Source: Haliclystus octoradiatus (taxonomy: Eukaryota > Cnidaria > Staurozoa > Stauromedusae > Haliclystidae). Taken from it: a DNA stretch of 64,000 nucleotides. Each line of letters begins with the position of its first letter. The stretch's first letter is position 1. Where the stretch lies: the NCBI GenBank assembly GCA_916610825.1, contig OU744452.1, forward strand, positions 4,809,543 through 4,873,542, read 5' to 3'. Position numbers and translations under genes: made by a program. This document shows positions 32,542 through 42,321 of this stretch, piece by piece. The notes below the pieces were generated by a model, which was not told the DNA's origin, did not search any database, and was given only the letters and a program-made list of their open reading frames with translations.

Positions 32542-33016
32542 TATCACAAAGTTTGAAGGGATTATGCCAATGATAGAGGACTGTATAGCAAGTTCATTAA
32601 TTTCCTTCAATCTTTGGTCTTTTATTATTCAACAATAAGCCCAATTCAATAAACAAAATAAATAGAATATTAGGCAATTCTATTTCAAAGCAGACAAAGT
32701 AGTTGGTTGCCTGTAACTGCGACTCAAAGAAGAAACTTTAGTAATAAGTTAACAAAATATTTATAATTAAATCAAAGAGATGCTATCATCGCCAGCCACA
32801 GTTACAGAACACAATATAATTAAAGGGTGCAGTAGCCTTGTATATTTTGCTATTGCACCATACTTTACAAACAACCAATCATAAAGCAACACAAGACAAT
32901 CACATGTATCAACTTTAGCTCTAAGTCCAATGTACTAATTACAAACACGCTATGTACAGAACATAGTTACAACACACAAACGAGGTTAATATTAAAGTGA
33001 GGCTCAGACGATCACA
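32542..33016 (-). repeat. BEL2 5' LTR (right)
   Basis: 475 bp. Compared with the left LTR it has one four-base CAGC-type deletion, one extra T and a few substitutions. Followed by ATGAC. Confidence 0.88.
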
Positions 33017-33021
33017 ATGAC

Positions 33022-35049
33022 ACTCGATTGAACAGTTTGATGGGATCAGTGTATTTAACTAAAAAATGTAAACAATAATAAATAGTTTTTCTTTCGGGAA
33101 AGTGGATTGAATCAATTATTGAATAATCAAATCGATGGATTTATAAATGTTGCCATGATGTGAGTGTTGTTACAAAGTTTAGTGATGAAGCTAAATAAAA
33201 TGCAGACAAACCCGCGAGTTGTAATAATGGCCCTATCTATATAATCAATTCAAATGAGAATATTGCTTCACTTTCGAGAGTCGGCGAGTCGTTTACACAG
33301 GACTATGTAGTAATCTACTTTTAAATAAAACCAGTAATCATGCTATTAAAGATAGGACTGTTTCATGCGTATGAAGCTGAATTAGGGTCAAACTCGATTC
33401 ACACGGCGATGACATATTTCACATGGTGATGATGTGTTTTCACATGGCGATGATTTATCCTGAATCAGTGTAGTGTTCAAGCAAAATCACCCCCTTCGTA
33501 CTGTGACAACGAAATGGCACCATTTGGCACGTTGTTTAGTGAAGTTTTGTTTGTTTAGTAGATAAAATTGGAAAAGTGATTAGCTAGCATGATTATCGAC
33601 ACCACCTTGCCTATATGACTTGGAATATGTAGAAAGTACTGTTCATGGCTGAAAATAATTGATGAAATAAGATGTAAAGAAGTAATAAATAGTTTTCCCA
33701 TTCTATAAACTTATTTAAGAGTCACTTGAATCAAATGTTGAATAAACACGTTATGAGTAGTGAACAATTATTGGTATTTCTCCGGGCTATGCCGATGTTG
33801 TATAGGTGAAACACAATTTAATTTAGAAAAGCCCCCGACAAATTGTTACCTTGCAACTTGAACTTTATGACATTCAGTATGATACTCGGGTATCTGATGT
33901 TTCTTGGGTTTTTTTGGGGGGCTATGGCTACTACTTCCACGTGCTTTGGCATAAACTAGATAGTACCAAATTTTGTAAATTTTCTCAATTAAATTGCGGC
34001 TTCGATCGGCTTTTCTACAAAGATTTGTTCATGCATTTATTTTGAGCCAGTTAAACCAGATGATTCACAAGTTAATATAAGCATGCATTTGCATGCAACT
34101 CGAAGTCTAGTGCTGTATAAATATGTATAATTCATTATCATTGACTACTCTGCCATGTTTGTTGGTTATACGTGGTTATAAATTTTATATGTACATAATT
34201 GTACGTTAGTTTCATAAAGTACTTCCAACAAGTCATAGTTTATATAATGACAATGAAAAGACGGAGATACGTTCTCCAATTACGTCTCAATAGACGTCTT
34301 GAGTCAAGTTTTGACATCTTATTCTCCGTAGTCATTGGTTGAAACAACTGTTCCAATACAATCCCATTCTTTGTTGTGTGGATATTGAAGAGTATCCTTT
34401 GAACCGTTGAGTGACGGATTCAAGGCAAGTACGTTGGCATTATAGTACTGCATGGTGTATCGATCATGACGCATAGAACGTCATTCTGTTCCAGAGGCAC
34501 ACAGTAACCGTACACTGCTGTCAGTTTATTGAAAGTGAGTGGTAACAGGCGAGTAGACTAGACAAGTCTGTACTGAGTAACCAAGCAATACTTGTTATGG
34601 TGACAGGCCGTCAAAACAGGGTGTGTGCGTGTATATTTTATTTTAATTCGTAAGCCAACATGAGCAGTACTGCCCGTTTACATTGGGACAAGTAAGAAAT
34701 AATTAACTTACATAATAATTAATAGATGATGAAATCTACTATGTAATAACATCAATAACAGTAACTAGGAAAATCATAATTAGAAAAAGGTTAAATGCAG
34801 TAGTGAGTAGAGTTTTCCAGCGATTAATATGAGCTTCAATTGAAGCGGCTTTGACCCAGTTAAAGCTTTCGATAAATTCAGTTTTGCTTTGGCTAAATAA
34901 TTTGCATGTACTCAAATTTTTTAGTTTTGTTGGAGAAATGTTCAAATTCGTTTTGCAATTGCAATAAACGACAATCTCATAGAAGCTATCTTATTTTTCG
35001 GAGCAATCAGACGTGAACCTCCTTTTAGATCATATTTTGTCTTAGAGAA
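33022..35049. other. Non-coding stretch right of BEL2
   Basis: No convincing gene. A 68-codon minus ORF at 34,945-34,739 has no recognisable motif. There is a short local repetition of CACATGGTGATGATG near 33,418-33,450. Confidence 0.4.
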
Positions 35050-35850
35050 TCAGAGGAGGGAGAAAACAGCTATTGGTACCTTTGTGTTAAGTAGCTTGTA
35101 GACAATTGTTGATATTTTACAAATTCTTCTTGTTTTTAGGTTAACGGTATGGATTCCAATTATTAAATCTGAGCATCGAAGATGACGGAAACAGCGGAAT
35201 TGAAAGTTTTCCAGTTTTGATAGACCAGTCTTTGGAAGAGTTATTAACAAAGATTTACAATATTCGAGATTTGGTCGTACGCAGCAGTTGTACAACCTTA
35301 GCCTGACATAGGGAGTTAGAGATCTTCTGAACTGTCGAATTCGATGTAAGCATAGGCTGGCTTCCCGGGGTTGGCTTTCCTCAAGCAAGACCGGAGATGC
35401 TTCTTCATTGTTAAATTATTATCGTTATTTACTCCTAATAAATTCATACAATTTATTCATGGTATATTGTCTATATTAGATTTGTTAACAGAGATGTTCT
35501 CGAGGATGGATAGATCTCGATTGCGCAATCTCCTGACGAACATTGCTTTCTTTCATTTAATTCCAGGTAGTTTTCATCCAGCCATGTTGTGACAGTGTTC
35601 ATATCATCATTCACTATCGATGTCACATTGTCAAGTTTGTCGGAGTAGTACATGGTGATGTCGTCTGAATATCTCATAAAAATAGATTTCATGTGAAGGA
35701 GTGACATATCAGCGACGCAGATATGGAAGAGTAGCGGACAAAGTATAGATCCTTGAGAGACACCTCGGAGAGTTACATGTGGTGAAGATAATTCACCATC
35801 AACTTTAACAGAATGACTCCTATTTTCTGAAGGGTATATTGCGCCATATT
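35050..35850 (-). pseudogene. Fragment of a non-LTR reverse transcriptase
   Basis: Read on the minus strand, pieces in order are the RT loop GVSQGSILCPLLF (about 35,770-35,730), the palm box RYSDDITMYYSD, TTWLDENYLELNERK, and after a frame change RLRLYNCCVRPNLEYC and LENFQFRCFRHLRCSD. The order and words are those of the C-terminal half of a jockey/CR1-group RT, from a different family than the L2-like LINE at 4.2-8.1 kb. The endonuclease part and 3' tail are missing. Confidence 0.75.
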
Positions 35851-36120
35851 ATTTCCCTATCAGCAAAGTTTAATGGTATAAGTTTGAATAACTGTCTCTA
35901 CAAAGAACCTGGCTTACTATTTACTTGCTATAGTTTTCTATTTGGAATTATTTTGATAGTTAGGAGGAAGAAACGTTGAATACTGCGCTGATAATTCAAA
36001 GATGTTGACGCAAGTCCGCCTTACTGCAGAAGATTCGCACCTACATCGTTTCTTATAGATAGACCTGAACAATTCAAGATCACCAGGCCAATACACGACG
36101 GACGCAGGGCCTATTTTAGG
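35851..36120. other. Short non-coding spacer
   Basis: I see nothing recognisable here. Confidence 0.35.
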
Positions 36121-36330
36121 AGGAGGATTAGCTCAGGTGGCAGAGCAACCGAACTTCAGATCAGATCATATCTGATCGACTGTGGTTAAAATCCCCCGAA
36201 TGTCGACTCAGCCTTGACTTTATCTGAACATCAAATGAGTACCATCTTCTGACGGCGGATGGAATGGTGCAGAGGAAATTGCTTTGTGAGTAGCTGCGGC
36301 GCATCGTTGCGCATTAATAATCGAGACCTA
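36121..36330 (+). repeat. tRNA-derived SINE-like sequence
   Basis: 36,126-36,147 reads GATTAGCTCAGGTGGCAGAG, an RNA polymerase III A box in tRNA context, and 36,183-36,193 GGTTAAAATCC, a B box. Their spacing is wider than in a real tRNA and no cloverleaf could be drawn by eye. The following GTCGACTCAGCCTTGACTT and CAAATGAGTACC match the style of tRNA-derived SINE bodies known from marine invertebrates. The 3' end is not defined. Confidence 0.6.
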
Positions 36331-36913
36331 TCAGCCATGAAATCTGTTGAAATTGATCTGCAGTGTCACGGCTGAGATCAACAAAGAGCGTTCAAAATCA
36401 TTGCTCTCAGCGAAAAGAACCACTCATCTAGAAATAAAGGAAATGGTACGGGTGCCTTCGGTATAGGAAAAAAATTAGGAATCTAAATATAATAAAATCT
36501 TTCAAGAATCGACTGAGATGAGGACTTGAACGTCATAACAGTATATCAGAAATAGCAAGTGTTTCTATGGAACGGATTGAGAGTTTGCCGCTTGCGTCAA
36601 GCTGTGCTTGACATTTGGATCGCGTGACCGCGCTTGGTGAATTATCTCCTATAAATCTTCACGTCTTCGTCAAATTTTGCCTTTCTTCAAATAACAGATC
36701 CACAGTTAGACTTTCGAACCTTTTGAACGCTATGATTTCGGTAGTCTCATTTCCGCTGTTTGTCTGGTTTAGTAGCGTGGTTTGGTTTTGTCTCAAATTA
36801 TAGCCATTATGGTATTACGATGACACAAAGACGAATAAGAATTTGAATTCTAATTTTGAAATATATTATCGGAAACAATTTTAACAAGTAATGATTATGA
36901 AGTTTATTTACAA
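36331..36913. other. Non-coding stretch
   Basis: No gene recognised. Confidence 0.35.
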
Positions 36914-38358
36914 TTATTTAGAACTTTTTTGGAATGTGAAATTAACATTTGCAATTGTACAATTGGAAAATATTGATTTCATCTGCTCATCAGGAAGGAT
37001 GGTTGAGAGTGGTTGCGTTTGGATTTTTGGAGTTACAGAATTATTGGCTATCGATATTGTGGAACTACCTGTGTTCGACTGTTGCGGATGACTGCTCCCA
37101 TTCCCCGTCTGACTACTATTCTGTCTACTATTCGTAGTCAAGGCGTTGGACAAAATAGTGCTACATTGGCGCAGTTGTAATGAAGAAGGTTGCTGATTAT
37201 AATGCGACAGGGAGCTCTCTTGCCGATGACCTGAATGTTCATTATATGACGGTTCTGCATACCAGCATTTGACCAAAGCGTTATCGAAGTTGGCCTTATA
37301 CAATGATTTCTGTATGGCTTTGACAACTTGAATTCTATGCTAAATTTTTTCATCATATTTCCAACAGTGTTTACTCCCATTGGTTTATTCTGGAACCAGC
37401 AATAATCTTCTAGTCGCCAATATCTTTTCGGCATTTGAAAAAATGCAGAACATTCTGGATTGAGCAAGCTTGTATATCTCTTCAGTGCCTTGAAGCCATC
37501 GTTCCTTTTATTTGTCTCGTACATTCTCACTATGTTTTCATAGTTATCATCCTTGGAATTCAATCCTCCTCGATGATTTTTTGATGTTTCATTGTGTGTC
37601 ATGTTTGCATAATTTACTCCATTTGAATCGGTATGAAAGGAAAAGCTGTTTTTTGTCAAGGAACGTTGGCCCTCTCGACCACGACGGCACCAATACAAGG
37701 TAACGTGGAACCACACATTGTTAACTAGTCCTTGTGGATTGGAACAGTCCAAATTCTTTCTCAATTTGATGAGATCATCGGCGTCAATAGGCGATTTATG
37801 TTTGGACTTATCCAAGCCTTACTGTCTTAATATTTTTAGTTTGGCATTTAGTACCATATTTGATTGTTACAAATAGTTACACCCTTGAAATGAGGAGGGC
37901 TATTGAGGTAGCGCTCAAGTCCAAAACAAATAGTCAACATTGTACTTTTCGAATACTCTTTGCCTTCCTTGTTTCTCACTTCAGCATAAAGTTTTTGTAG
38001 GTTCTTGTCTAATTCATTCTCAGTTTGGTCCTCCAATGCAACTGTGATTCTTCAATTTGTAGCCCACTCTGCAGATGTAAAATACAATATATATATGTTT
38101 TGCTAATAAGTTCATTAGTCTAGTTTGGAATAATTCGTATTTGCTGAAGCCTGCCTATCTATTGTCAAGCCTACCTGTAAATATTCTTGCAGCATATGCC
38201 GTTTTGTACTTCGTGTTGCTTGCTTGTGCTTGTAACAGCATGTTGTTTACATCACTTCCCGTGCAGCTTCTAAACCTGTCGTCGTTACAGGTCATAACTA
38301 TTTCAATATCATTCTCTAAAGAATTCTCCAAGTCAATATTGAAGGAAAGGTTGGTCAT
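36914..38358 (-). pseudogene. Crypton-like tyrosine recombinase, copy 2 (nearly full length)
   Basis: Exon 1 runs 38,358-38,175 (MTNLSFNIDLENSLEND to AARIFTG) with donor ACAG|GTAGG. Exon 2 starts at 38,068 after acceptor ACATCTGCAG and encodes NLQKLYAEVRNKEGKEYS and ICFGLERYLNSPPHF. A TGA early in exon 2, a frame change near 37,858 and a TAA near 37,817 break it. The frame 37,815-37,138 then carries box I (YWCRRGREGQRSLTK) and THNETSKNHRGGLN, and the HxxR motif HCIRPTSITLWSNAGMQNRH. A shift near 37,235 leads to SGHRQESSLSHYNQQPSS with the candidate nucleophile Tyr, then a Ser/Gln-rich tail ending NCTIANVNF. All catalytic landmarks (R, HxxR, GH, Y) are present but in two frames. Confidence 0.82.
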
Positions 38359-38479
38359 TTTATATTTCAAAATAATTGTATATTATCAGATTTCATAGGC
38401 TTATATTTAACATACAGACAAATTTTCACCAGTGAAAAGTTTGTATATTTTTGTTACTAACATGGTTTCCAAGTTGTTT

Positions 38480-38560
38480 CAGCTTGCGTGATCCAAACAC
38501 GGGAGTTAGCCAATCAAATCACTAGAACAGCATTCGAAAATTTCTTAAGTTTTACTTTTC
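38480..38560 (-). promoter_or_regulatory. CCAAT-box region upstream of Crypton-like copy 2
   Basis: The plus strand has GTTAGCCAATCAAATCAC at about 38,504-38,521, which is GTGATTTGATTGGCTAAC in the gene direction, about 150 bp upstream of the ATG. It matches the GATTTGATTGGC word before copy 3. A promoter role is inferred from conservation. Confidence 0.45.
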
Positions 38561-39844
38561 CATTAACTTATAATAAAATGATTATCAGTTTGGATTTTGG
38601 CCTACGACCCTGTCTCATAGCTATCTAGTGTGATGGAGGGCGGTAGTCAGTGAGAGGGGGTTAAACACTCGAACGCCCCATTTGACAAATTCAGACTTTT
38701 CAGTTTCTTAATTGCCTGCCACGTTTTCAGTTTGTTTGTTTGTCCAGTTCAGCCTCATCAATTGATTAATCAATCACGTTGTTATTCAACTGGCACCGTG
38801 CATGCGATATCTACGGTGGCCAACAACGGCAAAAACTTTACAAAGGACAAGCGACAAATAATAAAGTTACGCGACATTAACTTTTCTAGATGACACAAAT
38901 TGAAAGTCATGGCACATTAACATTCGCGGCTTACCAAGATTGTTAATAATCACTGACTCCAAGTGTCCTTTATACGATTTCTGAGCATAAGTAACAGTAG
39001 ACTATCCAATATGTTTTTCAACTTGTTAACTAACTACGAACTGGTGTTGCATTGCATAAATATCGCGCTGTTCCGGCCATGTTTTTCTAACTTAGTTTGA
39101 AATGATACTCAGCTAAACTTTACCGTGGTATTTTTGTAGTGTTGTTTAAAATACGTTTTTGAGTGATACGTAGCACGTGTCGGACCAGTCTCATCAATTG
39201 ATTAACCAATCACGTTGCTATTCAAAGTGGACTGCATATGCGATATGTATCGAGGTTTTTGCTATCTGTATTGTTCGTTAGCGGGACGTCGGGCGTGATG
39301 CTTCACGAGCTACGACACCAAAAAGGTATCTGATGAGTCCTTTGGCAGGGCCTCATTAAACTTACAGCTACTGCAAATATCAGCTGTCTAATATGGGGCC
39401 TTATAATTGTGTTGGAGAACTCCAAGCCATGATATAATATGCATTTAGTTATCTATCTATACTTATAGATATAATATCGGCTAAGGTGAAACGATCGCTT
39501 TCAAAACCACAGAGGGACTGCTATCAATACGAGAAAAGCTCAAATAGTCGAACCTTGAATTGACGCAATGTTCTTGTTTACCCCAGTTACAGATCATCAT
39601 AGCCGAATATCATCATGACATTCGAACATATTCAAATTATTAATTATACTTATTGATGAAGGTTTTGAGCAACAGTAAGCCACAGTTCCTAGAACGTACA
39701 AGATAATTATTATTTGCATAATTCCCAGACACAGATTATCTGTATTATTTCGCCAGTGAGACATACATAAATTACCGACAGACAACAAATATACAAAAAA
39801 TTATTTACAAAAATACTATTGATATAGATATAATTATTATTCTA
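38561..39844. other. Non-coding stretch with a short direct repeat
   Basis: About 70 bp at 38,752-38,822 (CTCATCAATTGATTAATCAA, TCACGTTGTTATTCAA, TGCGATAT) recur at 39,186-39,256 in the same orientation. No gene is recognised. Confidence 0.45.
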
Positions 39845-39945
39845 AAATATCATGAAGGCATTCTGCGATCTGATTGGTTAAAAGAGCGTGCATGTAATCC
39901 TAGGGTAAAACATGGCTCCGAAAACCGGGAAAAACCGCTAGCTTT
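39845..39945 (+). promoter_or_regulatory. Orphan copy of the Crypton-like CCAAT-box 5' module
   Basis: TCTGCGATCTGATTGGTTAA, AGAGCGTGCATG, CCTAGGGTAAAACATGGCTC and CGAAAACCGGGAAAA match the module of copy 1 (2,305-2,405, inverted) over about 95 bp with few differences. No Crypton exon follows: the next ATG frames are short. It is either the remains of a deleted copy or a module that moves on its own. Confidence 0.6.
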
Positions 39946-40338
39946 AAAAAGTTTGATCTGTGATAAAATACAGAAATTATAACTTTCCGACAACAATCCA
40001 ATAAATTTCTCAATTATGGCAACGATTTACAAAACGATATTTAGCTGAAGATGTTTATATTTATTGAAAAGCATGGTAAATGAGTTATTGGTCTCGCAGC
40101 ATGCAAAATAAAAACGCAGAATGAAAGACATTTATAGGCTACGCTGTTTCAAGGTAAACCTGAAACTTAAATATTAGAACAAAAATTCCGTAGAGAGCTA
40201 TTGTACAATTTGTAATACAGAGGTTCTTGTGTATGTCTTCTTTAATCAACAATACTCCACATCAATTGAATTTTGAATTGTATATTCGTGAATTGAAAAT
40301 TCGCCGTCGAATGAGCTTCCGACGTTTGTTTTATTTTA

Positions 40339-40475
40339 GAAAAGGGTTACCACACGCTTGCAAATGTTTGTATTCATATTTACTAAACTCGAAAATGTTG
40401 GGAGACACTCGGGAATCTAAAAATCACTCGCTCGGAGCTCGTGATTTTTTAGCGCTTCACTTTGAAGGGCTTACA
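40339..40475 (+). repeat. MITE-like repeat family A, copy 2
   Basis: AAAAGGGTTACCACACGCTT, TGTTTGTATTCATATTTACT, TTGGGAGACACTCGGGAATC, then a small foldback ATCACTCGCTCGGAGCTCGT and GATTTTTTAGCGCTTCAC. The core resembles the centre of the palindromic element at 60,946-61,137 (GACACTCGGGAA, CGGCTCG). Confidence 0.6.
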
Positions 40476-40605
40476 TGATTTTGTGTGTCTACTTTATGAT
40501 GGGACAGATGATATATGCGTAAACAAATTGAGGTAAATGTACTGTTCATCATTTAAATAATATCAAACATGCAATGCTTTACTGTGCTGTCTTCTATCAT
40601 TGCAG

Positions 40606-41035
40606 GTATAACATTTTGAAAAGTGGAAAGTTTGCTGAAGAATTGCTTCCTCCCAAGAAAGATGCCCTGTATCTGCCTATCAAACGTTGTAACTATCAAT
40701 CTTACATCTTGCGCAGCTCCACAACACAACAACTAAGTCTCCCACAAATTGATGAACATGGATGGGTAGTAAGCAATACATCGGTGCAGATAAAATGGCT
40801 TAGGCAACATCCTGCACCTGACGGCTTGCTATGCTTCATTAATTGTGGGTGCAAAACAGGGTGCTCTTCAAACAGATGCAGTTGTTTAAAATCAGAATTG
40901 AAATGTACATCACTCTGCAGATGTATTTCCTGTGAAATTCTACAACTGAGAATGATAAGCAACCGGAGAGAGATAATGAAATTTCAGACGAAGAATGAAG
41001 CTCAGATGAGGACTAAATTTAATGAAATATAGTGA
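40606..41035 (+). pseudogene. Orphan 3' exon: cysteine-rich C-terminus of a family-X-like protein
   Basis: An acceptor (TTCTATCATTGCAG ending 40,605) opens an exon encoding LLPPKKDALYLPIKRCNYQ, then EHGWVVSN, then a dense cysteine cluster (CGCKTGCSSNRCSC, CTSLCRCISC). From memory of the family, large uncharacterised proteins of cnidarians, molluscs and fish end in this way, downstream of the GTDNTG-type domain seen here at 52.8 kb; that link is recall, not a search. A base is missing after the last Cys-Glu (A run at 40,935-40,937), so the last ~20 codons are out of frame. No upstream exons of the family are found near it. The cysteine spacing suggests zinc binding; function unknown. Confidence 0.65.
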
Positions 41036-41526
41036 TGTAGTCATGTTAAAGGGTCTTACCTTTCTTTCATTTTCTGCTCTCTTTCCTTTGTTGAGTTTTT
41101 CTAACTTTTTAGTCAATTCCATTCTTTTCGAAATGTCAGCGAGGTTTCAAATATGTTAAAGTATATTAAAATTCAGTGAAAGTAGGATCACTTCGAATGT
41201 TAAGCTTCGAATTAACGTTCAAAATATGTAAACAACTTCACTCCAATCCAAGTTTGAGCATAGGCGTTCTCCTCATGTTTCGGTGAACGCACGAAAACCA
41301 TTGTTCCCAGTCCGTTTGTGCCCTATAATGGCTGCGTTGGACGAAGAAGAACCCTAAATGTTGGCAAGAATTAAATGATTGCGTTTGACTGAAATTAATG
41401 TGGTAAAGCTTGGGAACTTTATACATTTGAATTCATCATGCTTTCAAGTAGGCAATTGAGGAAAAAAATTGTAGAACTCTGTGTGTGCTTCACGAGATTT
41501 CAATTTTCGAAGGACAACACACGGTC
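41036..41526. other. Non-coding stretch
   Basis: No gene recognised. Confidence 0.35.
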
Positions 41527-41668
41527 TAAAAGGGTTACCACACGCTTTCAAATGTTTGTATTCATATTTACTGAACGAGAAAAAAAATTTGCGAGACACG
41601 AGTGAAGCGCTGAAAAATCACGAGCTCCTAGCGAGTACAATCATGGCAGGTGTGTGAGTAACCCTTTA
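41527..41668 (+). repeat. MITE-like repeat family A, copy 3 with both ends
   Basis: Starts AAAAGGGTTACCACACGC and ends GTGTGTGAGTAACCCTTT, which are imperfect inverted repeats of each other. The interior holds GAGACACGAGTGAAGCGC and AAAAATCACGAGCTCC. This copy defines the element length (about 142 bp). Confidence 0.65.
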
Positions 41669-42321
41669 ATGAAGGTTTTGAGCAACAGCAAGCCAAATTT
41701 CACAGAAGGCAAAGAGCCCTTCCAGGGCAGTTTACAAAATACAGTGGATACACATTCTCGGCTGTAGGCACTCCTTTCCGGAGGCGGGTTGGCTATTATC
41801 TCCGATTTGTAGTAGTAAATGTAACCAACTTACAAAGGTGTTACGAGAGATGTAAAACATATTTATGATGGTTGGCTTGAACTATTCGCAACATCTCAGC
41901 AAGTTATTTTTGTAGCTGTGATTGACTACTTCATTTTGCTAAAAATTATCGTTTTCATGCATATTTCCTGCTTAAAATGACCTGTATGATAGCTTGGGCT
42001 GTATAGGTGTAGGTCTGACTATCGCGCCTCAGCCTTAAAAACAGCCATGAGCGTTTCTATGTCGTCTATGTATAGATTAACTTCACAAAAGTAGGGAGGA
42101 GCCTTGGGCAGAAGAATGCCTATACAACCCGGCTTTGATTGTCATTCACTTTCAAATGTTTACATACACACTCTAGGTATAAAACGTATACAAATCCTCT
42201 AATTATCTGATGAATCAATTATAATCGGTGATTATATTGTGATTAATTATAGCTATCGCTGCTAAGGTTATCAAATAATATATTATAGATAATATACATC
42301 TATACGAAGGCCACGTATGTA
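41669..42321. other. 3' flank of the zinc-finger gene
   Basis: Starts with ATGAAGGTTTTGAGCAACAG, which also occurs at 39,655-39,674. At 42,137-42,171 lies a 35-bp word that recurs at 45,051-45,085 beyond the other end of the gene. I cannot identify a clear polyadenylation signal. Confidence 0.45.
42137..42171 (+). repeat. Direct repeat flanking the zinc-finger gene, left copy
   Basis: GATTGTCATTCACTTTCAAA followed by TGTTTACATACACAC is identical to 45,051-45,085. Weak similarity continues for about 10 bases (TAGGTATA). Confidence 0.75.

Larger units (their letters stand above)
26058..33016 (-). mobile_element. BEL/Pao LTR retrotransposon BEL2, complete in outline but frameshifted
   Basis: LTRs of 478 bp (26,058-26,535) and 475 bp (32,542-33,016) flanked by the 5-bp duplication ATGAC (26,053-26,057 and 33,017-33,021). 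On the minus strand: 5' LTR, primer-binding site, ~0.7-kb leader, Gag (31,856 down), zinc knuckles and protease, RT, RNase H, integrase (ending 26,661), 3' LTR. The reading frame shifts at least five times. The LTRs differ by about seven substitutions and two indels, so it is older than BEL1. Confidence 0.88.

Noticed and set aside
34739-34945. 68-codon minus-strand ORF left of the LINE fragment
   Set aside because: Considered as more of the LINE, but it lacks LINE motifs and lies beyond the expected RT end.
36126-36198. A functional tRNA gene
   Set aside because: The A and B boxes are too far apart, no acceptor or anticodon stem can be drawn, and the sequence continues into a SINE-like body.
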